From Thermococcus sp. (GTDB lineage: Archaea; Methanobacteriota_B; Thermococci; Thermococcales; Thermococcaceae): a stretch of DNA of 9,533 nt. Positions within the stretch are counted from its first letter, which is position 1; each line of letters begins with the position of its first letter. Of this stretch, positions 1 to 5,209 are shown piece by piece. Under the pieces are notes generated by a model that saw nothing but the letters and a program-made list of their open reading frames with translations, did no database searches and was not told the origin of the DNA. The position numbers and the translations under genes were made by a program. The stretch spans positions 1-9,533 of the forward strand of contig JAMOTW010000059.1 in the NCBI GenBank assembly GCA_027062125.1, in the 5' to 3' direction.

Positions 1-17
1 TCGTCAAGCTTCCCCAT
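1..17 (-). CDS. Start of an unidentified downstream operon gene (partial)
   Basis: Only the first codons are inside the window. On the minus strand an ATG at 17-15 is followed by codons reading M-G-K-L-D, and then the window ends. It is preceded by a strong Shine-Dalgarno sequence, AAGGAGGTGA at 21-30, with a spacer of 3 to 5 bases. The strand is the same as the CYTH gene and the gap is only 3 bp, so it is very probably the next gene of that operon. The product cannot be named from five residues. Confidence 0.6.
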
Positions 18-20
18 GGT

Positions 21-30
21 TCACCTCCTT
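21..30 (-). promoter_or_regulatory. Shine-Dalgarno embedded in the end of the CYTH gene
   Basis: On the minus strand the final codons of the CYTH gene read AGG AGG TGA (Arg-Arg-stop). The same bases form AAGGAGGTGA, a near-perfect anti-16S match, just before the ATG at 17-15. Ribosomes finishing the CYTH gene would therefore sit on the initiation signal of the next gene. This suggests translational coupling. Confidence 0.7.
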
Positions 31-554
31 TCGAGCAGCAGTTCCAGGTAGGAGCGCCTCTCGAAGCGCTCAACTCCCAGTTCCCGGAGTATCTCCTTCA
101 GCCTCTCAACGGTCTCCTCGACGGCTCTTTCGTCCTCTGCGAGGGCCTCTATCTCGATGAACTTGCCGAGGCCCTCAACCTCGTCGAGCGCTATGATTAT
201 CCCTTTGTCCACGTAGTACTTCTCCCTCACCTTCTCGACGGTCAGAACCTCCTGGAATCCAAGGCGGGAGAGTATCTCCGAGTGCTTGTCGGGGTCGCTT
301 ATGGGGACCTCTATCTCCCTCCTCGTCTTGGAGTTCGGGTCGATCTTCGGCCCCTTGTAGGTGAGGAAGGCCTCGAAGTGTCCGTTGAAGCGCCTCACCC
401 TTATCCTGAGCGCCTCGTCCGTCTCGGCGAAGTCCCTGCACGGGTGCTGGAAGTAGGTGTCCTCGTGGTACTCGCGCCTTATAAGCTCGAAGTCCTCCCT
501 AACCCTCTCGAAGATTTTATCGTCCGCGTAGCCCTTAACCTCAATCTCTATCAC
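21..554 (-). CDS. CYTH-domain protein (class IV adenylate cyclase/triphosphatase-like)
   Basis: The 177-residue product has the hallmarks of the CYTH superfamily (CyaB class IV adenylate cyclases, thiamine triphosphatases, inorganic triphosphatases). An N-terminal E-x-E-x-K motif is visible at E3/E5/K7. Inner-barrel basic residues lie in the LRIRVRR segment (about 49-55), YKGP (66-69) and TRREIEV (77-83). The C-terminal half has the EVEGLGKFIEIE signature (about 125-136). Such proteins fold as a beta-tunnel that binds a triphosphate with divalent metals; the archaeal substrate is not settled, so cyclase activity should not be assumed. The GTG at 554 was chosen because the E-x-E-x-K strand must lie at the N-terminus, GGGGTGAT lies just before it, and it overlaps the archaemetzincin stop by 4 bp (GTGA). 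An in-frame extension to 659 would run through the neighbouring gene. Confidence 0.88.
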   Translation of the reverse strand: MIEIEVKGYADDKIFERVREDFELIRREYHEDTYFQHPCRDFAETDEALRIRVRRFNGHFEAFLTYKGPKIDPNSKTRREIEVPISDPDKHSEILSRLGFQEVLTVEKVREKYYVDKGIIIALDEVEGLGKFIEIEALAEDERAVEETVERLKEILRELGVERFERRSYLELLLERR

Positions 555-1105
555 GGAATCACCCCCAGGTTCTCCTTCAGTCTGGCCTCGCAGGAGGGAC
601 AATATGTTGTCCCCTTGATGTCGGTGTCTATTATCGAGTTGGAGAAGTGCATGACACACTCCCGCCTCGGGCAGTGGCCGAGGCCGAAAACATGGCCGAG
701 CTCGTGCATGGCCTCCTTTATGGCCCTCTCCACGAGCAGTTCTGGGTCTGGGGGCTCGCCGTAGAACTCCGGTCTGAGCCGGAACGTCGAGATCACCGCG
801 GCCCCCAAGCCGGAATGGGCGAGGCCGAAGATGAAGTTAAGCCCCTCCTCGTAGAGGTCGAGTGAAGTGATTCCGAGAACTGCCATCGCTTCCGAGGTTT
901 TCCCGATGCCAGCCAGAACCGGTAGGAAAGCCCGCCCCAAAAACTGCCCCCTGGCGGGGTTGTAGGCGTTCTTGAATTCACTATCTGGCAGAGAATCCGC
1001 CACCTCAACCTGAATGCCCAGCTTGGAGTAGTACGCGCCGACGAAACCTGCAACGCCGTCGACGATGTGCCCCTCAACATCCCCTATGGGCACGATGAGT
1101 ATCAC
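551..1105 (-). CDS. amzA: Archaemetzincin, zinc metalloprotease
   Basis: A 184-residue protein with the archaemetzincin signature. The HExxHxxGxxH zinc site has H134, E135 (catalytic base), H138 and H144. It is followed directly by C145, then C150, M152 (the Met-turn of metzincins) and the pair C169/C172, which bind a second structural zinc. The family is thought to be a cytoplasmic peptidase; physiological substrates are unknown. I prefer the GTG at 1105, giving an N-terminus M-I-L-I-V-P-I-G. The GGAGG at 1113-1117 is 7 nt from it, whereas the in-frame GTG at 1111 would be only 1 nt away. The chosen GTG also overlaps the stop of the upstream gene (GTGA). Sixteen residues separate the Met-turn Met from the CxxC, against the 17 I recall in the published consensus. 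It is the second gene of a coupled operon with a HepT-like and a CYTH protein. Confidence 0.93.
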   Translation of the reverse strand: MILIVPIGDVEGHIVDGVAGFVGAYYSKLGIQVEVADSLPDSEFKNAYNPARGQFLGRAFLPVLAGIGKTSEAMAVLGITSLDLYEEGLNFIFGLAHSGLGAAVISTFRLRPEFYGEPPDPELLVERAIKEAMHELGHVFGLGHCPRRECVMHFSNSIIDTDIKGTTYCPSCEARLKENLGVIP

Positions 1106-1488
1106 GCCCACCCCTCCAGATGGGCCAGGACGTCCTCGACGAACTTCACGTACTCTTCCATGTCCCTGAAGGCTATCTCATCGTTTACGAGGTCGTAGTC
1201 GTATATGAGAACCTCCCTGAGCTGGGCAAGAAAAGCAGCTTTCTCGGCCACGTCCTCGGGAATCAAACCCTTCTCCTTGAGCGATGCGACAACGTCCCCG
1301 TAGGAGATGGCTATTATGCCCTGCTCCCTCGCCTTCTCCGCCAGCCCCTCGAGGACGAGCCCTATGGCGAACTCTAGCCTCTTGTATATCCCGTCCTTCG
1401 CGAGGCCGAGGGATTTAAACTCCTCCAGCGACGGGGGCATTCCCTTCCTGATGGCCTCGATGCTCTCCAGAACCTTCTTGGACTCCAC
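1102..1488 (-). CDS. HepT-like (DUF86) protein with altered active-site motif
   Basis: A 128-residue, mostly helical protein. The core resembles the HepT/DUF86 family (HEPN superfamily): a predicted helix through KRLEFAIGLVLEGLAEKA, then SYGDVVASLKEKGLIPEDVAEKAAFLAQLREVL and the family's end motif. HepT proteins are RNases or AMPylation targets of MNT nucleotidyltransferase antitoxins and use an R-x4-H-x-Y motif. Here the motif reads R91-E-V-L-I-Y96-D-Y98, so the catalytic His is a Tyr while the Arg and the terminal, AMPylatable Tyr remain. No MNT partner is in the window. I chose the GTG at 1488 because GGTGGGG (1491-1497) precedes it and the transcript predicted from the TATA box at 1524-1530 should start near 1500. 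TTG 1500 and GTG 1497 would lie at or above that point. The gene ends in a GTGA overlap with archaemetzincin. A purely structural or regulatory role is possible. Confidence 0.75.
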   Translation of the reverse strand: MESKKVLESIEAIRKGMPPSLEEFKSLGLAKDGIYKRLEFAIGLVLEGLAEKAREQGIIAISYGDVVASLKEKGLIPEDVAEKAAFLAQLREVLIYDYDLVNDEIAFRDMEEYVKFVEDVLAHLEGWA

Positions 1489-1521
1489 ATTCCCCACCAA
1501 TATTTAATAAGGCCCCTTGGG

Positions 1522-1537
1522 AGTATAAACCTTTCCC
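1522..1537 (-). promoter_or_regulatory. BRE/TATA promoter of the HepT-like/amzA/CYTH operon
   Basis: On the minus strand the sequence GGGAAAGGTTTATACT contains a purine-rich BRE (GGGAAAGG) directly followed by a TATA element (TTTATA). Transcription would begin about 25 bp further on, near 1500, leaving a leader of roughly 12 nt that holds the GGTGGGG ribosome site. A second AT-rich stretch at 1501-1510 (TTATTAAATA) is less suitable, because its start point would fall inside the coding region. Confidence 0.65.
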
Positions 1538-1544
1538 AGCGAAG

Positions 1545-1577
1545 GATAAGAAAAGGGAACCCCCTCACGGGGTGAGG
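1545..1577 (-). terminator. Hairpin plus T-tract terminating the M42 peptidase gene
   Basis: CCTCAC at 1572-1577 and GTGAGG at 1563-1568 (read on the minus strand) form a perfect 6-bp stem with a 3-base loop. The stem contains the peptidase stop codon (1565-1567). A T-rich run, TTTTCTTATC, follows at 1545-1554. Archaeal termination relies mainly on the T-tract, so the hairpin may act in 3'-end protection as much as in termination. Confidence 0.5.
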
Positions 1578-2602
1578 TCCATCGGGCGGAGCTCCTCAAG
1601 GAAGTGCTTTGCGAACTCTATGGTCTTCTCGATGTCCCTTAAATCGGCGGTCTCGACCTGGCTGTGCATGTAGCGTATCGGTATGCTGAGAACGGCCGTC
1701 GCAACGCCCTCGCGGTTGATCTGCATTATGTTGGCGTCGGTTCCGGTCGGCCTCGGGCTGGCCTCGACCTGGAGCTCTATGCCATACTTCTTGGCAACCT
1801 CGTCGGCGAAGGCGCGAACCTTGGGGTTGATGTTCGGCCCGACGTCCATGACCGGCCCGCCGCCGAGCTTGGGCACTATCTTACCCTTGTCGCCGACCTG
1901 CTTGGCGAAGGTAACGTCCATCGCTATGCCTATCTCCGGGTCGATGGCGTAGGAAGCGACGCGCGCACCCCTTAGCCCAACCTCCTCCTGGACGCTGCCG
2001 ACGAAGTATATGTCCGCCTCGTGGCTCTCAAGTCTCTTGGCGGCCTCTATCATGGCGTAGAGGCAGACGCGGTCGTCGAGATACGGGGTTGCAATCCTGT
2101 TTTCGTTGAGCTGTACAAATGCAGGGGCGAACTCGCCGACGGTACCAACGCGGAAGCCGAGCTCCTCAGCTTCCTCCCTGCTGTCAGCGCCGACGTCGAC
2201 AACGATGGTGTCCCAGTCCGCCGCTTTCTTCCTGTCCTCCGGCTTCTGGAGGTGAGGGGGTATGTGGCCAACGACGCCGTAGCGCTCCCCCTTCTCGGTG
2301 AAGAACCTTATCCTCTGCGCAACCAGCGTCCTCGGGTCAACGCCTCCAACCGGAACGACGTGGAGGTAGCCTTCCTTGTCCATGTGGTTGACCATGACTC
2401 CAATCTTGTCCATGTGAGCGGCTATCATTATCCTCGGCCCGGAGCCCTTCTTGTGGGCGATGACGTTGCCGAGCTTGTCAACGTATATCTCGTCCACAAC
2501 GGGCTCAAGCTCCTTCAGAACAACGTCCCTTATTCCCATGAACTCGTGGCCGGAAACGCCCGGCGCTTCAACAACCTTCCTGAGCAACTCTATGTCCACC
2601 AT
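1565..2602 (-). CDS. M42-family metallo-aminopeptidase, TET/FrvX type
   Basis: A 345-residue protein matching the usual length of M42 aminopeptidases, which in Pyrococcus and Thermococcus form large tetrahedral (TET) dodecamers that trim peptides in the cytoplasm. The expected metal and catalytic residues are present: H63 (AAHMD), D65, D176 in YLDDR (bridging Asp), E206 (general base) and E207 in QEEVGLRG, D229 in AMDVT, and H313 in YMHSQVE. The PTGTDAN segment (286-291) is also typical. Residues about 70-165 would form the PDZ-like dimerization/gating insert. Thermococcales carry several TET paralogues with different preferences (acidic, neutral, basic residues); I cannot assign the preference from sequence alone. 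The ATG start is supported by AAAGGAGG at 2611-2618, 8 nt upstream. The gene has its own promoter and terminator and so appears monocistronic. Confidence 0.93.
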   Translation of the reverse strand: MVDIELLRKVVEAPGVSGHEFMGIRDVVLKELEPVVDEIYVDKLGNVIAHKKGSGPRIMIAAHMDKIGVMVNHMDKEGYLHVVPVGGVDPRTLVAQRIRFFTEKGERYGVVGHIPPHLQKPEDRKKAADWDTIVVDVGADSREEAEELGFRVGTVGEFAPAFVQLNENRIATPYLDDRVCLYAMIEAAKRLESHEADIYFVGSVQEEVGLRGARVASYAIDPEIGIAMDVTFAKQVGDKGKIVPKLGGGPVMDVGPNINPKVRAFADEVAKKYGIELQVEASPRPTGTDANIMQINREGVATAVLSIPIRYMHSQVETADLRDIEKTIEFAKHFLEELRPMDLTP

Positions 2603-2610
2603 GGCTTTCG

Positions 2611-2655
2611 CCTCCTTTAGATTTCCATCTGAATGTATTCGGCCGGCTTAATAAG
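2611..2655 (-). promoter_or_regulatory. Promoter and SD of the M42 peptidase gene
   Basis: A TATA-like CTTATTAAG lies at 2647-2655 on the minus strand, preceded by CGCAAAC, which could serve as BRE. The predicted transcript start is near 2625. The ribosome site AAAGGAGG at 2611-2618 follows, 8 nt before the ATG. The leader would be about 22 nt. Confidence 0.55.
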
Positions 2656-2678
2656 GTTTGCGAAAGGAAAGAAGGGAC

Positions 2679-4217
2679 TCACCCGAGGAGAACCTGGAGG
2701 TAGGCCTCCTCCCCGGGTTCGAGGTGCTCTATCTCCCAGAGGACCCTACCGTCCTCTATTCTGGCCTTCCCCTTCGTCGCCCTGACCTCAAGGGCGTTGG
2801 TTCTCTTCTCGAAGCTGAAGCCGTCGAGGCCCTTCAGCCTCGGAGCCCTGACCTTGACGAAGTAGTAGCGGTCTATAGTCTCCTCCTGAACTATCGGCCT
2901 GAAGAATGCAACGTAGGAGGTCCCCGCCAGCACAACGCCCGACAGTATGAGTATGAGCGGAAGAGGTCCGTAGTCCTTCGGCGGCTTTTGAGGTGTGGTT
3001 GTCGTCGCCGATGTAGTGCTGGTTGGGCTCGGGGTCGGCGTGGGGCTGGGCGTCGGCTTCGGGGGTTCGACGGTTTTCGCCGTAACCGAGGTGCCCATGT
3101 ACTCGCTGCTCTCCGCCTTCAGGATTATCGTCCCGTAGCCAGTCTTCTTCAGGTCCATGGCCGCCAGTCCGGAGGTATTTGTAGTCGCGTAGTCCTTTCC
3201 GAGCGGGCCCGATGCGGTCACGGTTATGTTGGGGACGGCCTTTCCGGTCGAGTCAACGACCCTGACCAGAAGGGTGTCGTTGGTCTGCTCGTAGCTTATG
3301 AAGAGCTTCTTGACCTCCACGAAGGTCGTCACGATCTTTCCGTCGAGGTTGAGGACCACCTCGTAGGTTCCGGGCTCGGTCACGAGGTACGAGACCGTTC
3401 CACCCTCGTCGGTCTTGAATGAGATCCCGTTTATCCTCACGGAGATGTCCGGGACGCCGTTCCCGCCCTCGTCGTAGACGAAGACGTGTATGGCCCCGTC
3501 CCTGAAGTACGCCTCGTAGCCGAGGTTACGCTGGAACACCCTGAATGAAGCAGTCACCGATTTGGACTTGCCGCCGAAGTATGCCCAGAACCGGACGTGG
3601 TAGTTCCCGACGGGGGGCATGGTCAGGGTCACGTTCTTCACCCATCTCTCGCCCGGGTTCAGGTAGATGGTCGTCGCGAAGTCCTCGACGTTCTCGCCAT
3701 CGCGGGTTATCGTATAGCCGATTCTTCCGATTATGACGCCGTTGGCCTTTGACCTCATCGTGAGGATCACGCTGACGTTGCTCCCGTAGGGGTACTCCCT
3801 TCCGACGTCCACCCTCAGGTCGTAGTCCACGAGGGTCTTCACGGCAACCGTTACCTGTGCCTCGGAGTAGATGGATCCGGCCCTTGCGACGAGCGTGAGG
3901 TTGTACCTGCCTGGGGCGGTGTTCAGAATCTTTACGGAGAGGGTATCCTGGTAGGTCTGGTTGGGCTCTATCGGCCCGCTTATCTTCTTGCTCTCGTAAA
4001 GGAAGGCGTTTGCAGGCCCGGTAACGTAAACGGTGACGTTCTCAAGGGTCTGATTGCCGAGGTTTTCGAGCTGGAAGGGGATTATTATCGTGTCACCGGG
4101 GACGCCGGAGAAGTTGTTGTTGAGCGGCAGGATGACGAGCGGCTGGGCGCTTGCCTCCGGAAAGAACGGGATCATCGCCAGGATGAGGATTACAACGATC
4201 AAGCCCCTAAGCTTCAC
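2679..4217 (-). CDS. Secreted, membrane-anchored multi-domain beta-sandwich glycoprotein
   Basis: No specific family was recognised. Visible parts of the 512 residues are: a signal peptide (MKLRG, then a hydrophobic stretch to about residue 18, possible cleavage after ASA at 22-24); Ig/CARDB-like beta domains (about 27-126 and 130-228), the first with a NEW3-like ENLGNQTLENVTV; two Big/carboxypeptidase-regulatory-like repeats (about 233-302 and 305-382), each with a G-x-x-VP-x-I turn and a later threonine- and glycine-rich strand; a Pro/Thr/Ser linker (385-414); one membrane helix (about 417-439); and a 73-residue C-terminal tail. Ten N-x-S/T sequons occur (N35, 55, 60, 86, 106, 147, 195, 313, 330, 347), all on the predicted outer side and none in the tail. 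It could be an S-layer-associated, adhesin-like or sensor protein. The GTG start has AGAGGTGAT just upstream and overlaps the end of hjc by 11 bp. Confidence 0.85.
   Translation of the reverse strand: MKLRGLIVVILILAMIPFFPEASAQPLVILPLNNNFSGVPGDTIIIPFQLENLGNQTLENVTVYVTGPANAFLYESKKISGPIEPNQTYQDTLSVKILNTAPGRYNLTLVARAGSIYSEAQVTVAVKTLVDYDLRVDVGREYPYGSNVSVILTMRSKANGVIIGRIGYTITRDGENVEDFATTIYLNPGERWVKNVTLTMPPVGNYHVRFWAYFGGKSKSVTASFRVFQRNLGYEAYFRDGAIHVFVYDEGGNGVPDISVRINGISFKTDEGGTVSYLVTEPGTYEVVLNLDGKIVTTFVEVKKLFISYEQTNDTLLVRVVDSTGKAVPNITVTASGPLGKDYATTNTSGLAAMDLKKTGYGTIILKAESSEYMGTSVTAKTVEPPKPTPSPTPTPSPTSTTSATTTTPQKPPKDYGPLPLILILSGVVLAGTSYVAFFRPIVQEETIDRYYFVKVRAPRLKGLDGFSFEKRTNALEVRATKGKARIEDGRVLWEIEHLEPGEEAYLQVLLG
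2976..3065 (-). repeat. Low-complexity Pro/Thr/Ser linker in the surface protein
   Basis: This segment encodes residues 385-414, almost entirely Pro, Thr and Ser with repeated P-T-P-S-type units and a threonine run. Such linkers carry surface-protein domains across the S-layer space and are often O-glycosylated. It lies directly before the membrane helix. Its simple codon repeats make it prone to length variation between strains. Confidence 0.8.
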
Positions 4218-4608
4218 GTTCGATCACCTCTGAAAGAGAGGTCTGCCTTCCGGTGATTTCATCGAAGGTCAAATAATTCTTTGTCCGCAGGCTAATCTTA
4301 TAGTTTTTGCCGCCTTTCTCGAGGGCATCCGGATAGAAGAAGCGCCAGCCGTTGTTTATGAACTTCACCGCTATGATAGCCTTCCCACCGAAGCGCTCCG
4401 CAAAGGAGGTGAGCTTCTCGTAGTCTTCCTGGCTGAAGTACAGCTTCTCGTCATGGGTGCTCTTGACCTCAATGCAAAGATAGAGCCTCCCGTTCCCCGC
4501 TATTATGTCCACCTTCTTGCTCCCGGCCGAGCGCACAACGGCGAAGCCGGCCTTCTCGAGCATCTTTATGAGCTCCCTCTCGGCACTTGCCCCCCTTCTG
4601 TACCTCAT
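4207..4608 (-). CDS. hjc: Archaeal Holliday junction resolvase Hjc
   Basis: A 133-residue nuclease that cuts four-way DNA junctions during homologous recombination and fork repair. The N-terminal half matches the family closely: R-R-G-A-S-A-E-R-E-L at 4-13 with catalytic E10, the VVRSAGSKKVD block with R26 and D34, and the metal-binding E47-V-K49 motif. This is the restriction-endonuclease-like core (E...D...ExK). The C-terminal 40 residues are more divergent from the Pyrococcus protein as I remember it. Start ATG 4608 is preceded by GAGGGAG. The last codons (GAA CGT GAA GCT TAG) overlap the GTG start of the membrane glycoprotein, so the two genes are probably co-transcribed although no functional link is obvious. 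The region is somewhat AT-richer than its surroundings. Confidence 0.95.
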   Translation of the reverse strand: MRYRRGASAERELIKMLEKAGFAVVRSAGSKKVDIIAGNGRLYLCIEVKSTHDEKLYFSQEDYEKLTSFAERFGGKAIIAVKFINNGWRFFYPDALEKGGKNYKISLRTKNYLTFDEITGRQTSLSEVIEREA

Positions 4609-4633
4609 TGCACTCCCTCTAACTCCATTGTCC

Positions 4634-4648
4634 GGTTAGGTTTATAAG
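4634..4648. promoter_or_regulatory. Divergent promoter with one near-palindromic TATA box
   Basis: The plus strand reads GGTTAGG then TTTATAAG (4641-4648); the minus strand reads CTTATAAACC over the same bases. A plus-strand start about 25 bp away falls near 4668-4671, just before the carbonic-anhydrase-like gene (ATG 4680, SD GGTGAT 4670-4675). A minus-strand start falls near 4619, just before hjc (ATG 4608, SD GAGGGAG 4613-4619). No other TATA-like sequence is in the 71-bp spacer. The purine-rich BRE-like flank favours the plus direction. Confidence 0.55.
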
Positions 4649-4679
4649 TTATGCCGAGGAGTTAAGGCCGGTGATGCTT

Positions 4680-5204
4680 ATGGCGATTTACGAGCTCGAG
4701 GGAAAGAAGCCTAAAATTCACGAGACGGCTTTCGTTGATGAGAATGCCTCGATAATAGGGGACGTCGTTCTCGAGGAGAAGACGAGCGTCTGGCCTTCAG
4801 CGGTTCTCAGGGGCGACATCGAGCAGATCTACATCGGCTGCTGTTCCAACGTCCAGGACAACGTGAGCATACACACCTCCCACGACCAGCCCACCATCGT
4901 TGGCAAGTACGTTACCATTGGCCACAACGCGGTCGTCCACGGTGCAACCATCGACGACTACACAATCATCGGCATGGGTGCCATAATCCTCGACGGGGCC
5001 AAGATAGGCAAGCACGTCGTTATAGGTGCCGGTGCCCTCGTTCCGCCCGGCAAGGAGATACCCGATTACAGCCTAGTCGTCGGCGTCCCCGGCAAGGTCG
5101 TCAGGCAGCTCACCGAGGAGGAAATTGAGTGGACGAAGAAGAACGCCGAGATCTACATGGAGCTTGCCGAGAAGCACCTTAAATCAAGGAAGAAGCTTGA
5201 GTGA
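4680..5204 (+). CDS. Gamma-carbonic-anhydrase-like left-handed beta-helix protein
   Basis: A 174-residue hexapeptide-repeat protein of the gamma-carbonic anhydrase (CamH-like)/PaaY/ferripyochelin-binding group. Left-handed beta-helix repeats run from about residue 12 to 137, and a C-terminal helix (about 144-170) follows. The trimeric zinc site residues are present: H65 (SIHTSH), H82 and H87 (IGHNAVVHG), with R44 (LRGD) and D60 (NVQDN). The acidic loop of Methanosarcina Cam, bearing the proton-shuttle glutamate, is absent, as in the CamH branch. Activity in hydrating CO2 is therefore plausible but unproven. An adjacent Cys pair (C54-C55) replaces the usual small or polar residues of a repeat turn. 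ATG 4680 was chosen over GTG 4671 and ATG 4674 because GGTGAT at 4670-4675 serves as SD and the resulting N-terminus MAIYE matches homologues. The stop overlaps a potential GTG start of the next gene. Confidence 0.9.
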   Translation: MAIYELEGKKPKIHETAFVDENASIIGDVVLEEKTSVWPSAVLRGDIEQIYIGCCSNVQDNVSIHTSHDQPTIVGKYVTIGHNAVVHGATIDDYTIIGMGAIILDGAKIGKHVVIGAGALVPPGKEIPDYSLVVGVPGKVVRQLTEEEIEWTKKNAEIYMELAEKHLKSRKKLE

Positions 5205-5209
5205 GGGTC

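Noticed and set aside
555..659. An N-terminal extension of the CYTH protein to an ATG at 659.
   Set aside because: It would add 35 residues before the E-x-E-x-K strand, which should be N-terminal, and would run within archaemetzincin coding sequence. The GTG at 554 has an SD and a GTGA overlap.
2021..2620. A 199-codon plus-strand open frame over the M42 peptidase gene.
   Set aside because: The opposite strand encodes a complete M42 enzyme with all metal ligands. The antisense product has no family features.
2976..3065. Repeated GGCGTCGGCGTGGGGCTGGG-type bases considered as a DNA repeat element.
   Set aside because: They encode the Pro/Thr/Ser linker of the surface protein. The repetition follows from the amino-acid content.
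2658..3422. A 254-codon plus-strand open frame opposite the surface glycoprotein.
   Set aside because: It is Arg-rich and without domains. The minus-strand frame has a signal peptide, membrane helix and ordered beta domains.
4667..4676. A C-box-like GGTGATGC considered as part of a C/D box RNA.
   Set aside because: There is no matching D box (CUGA) or C'/D' pair at suitable spacing. The bases are explained as the SD of the gamma-CA-like gene.
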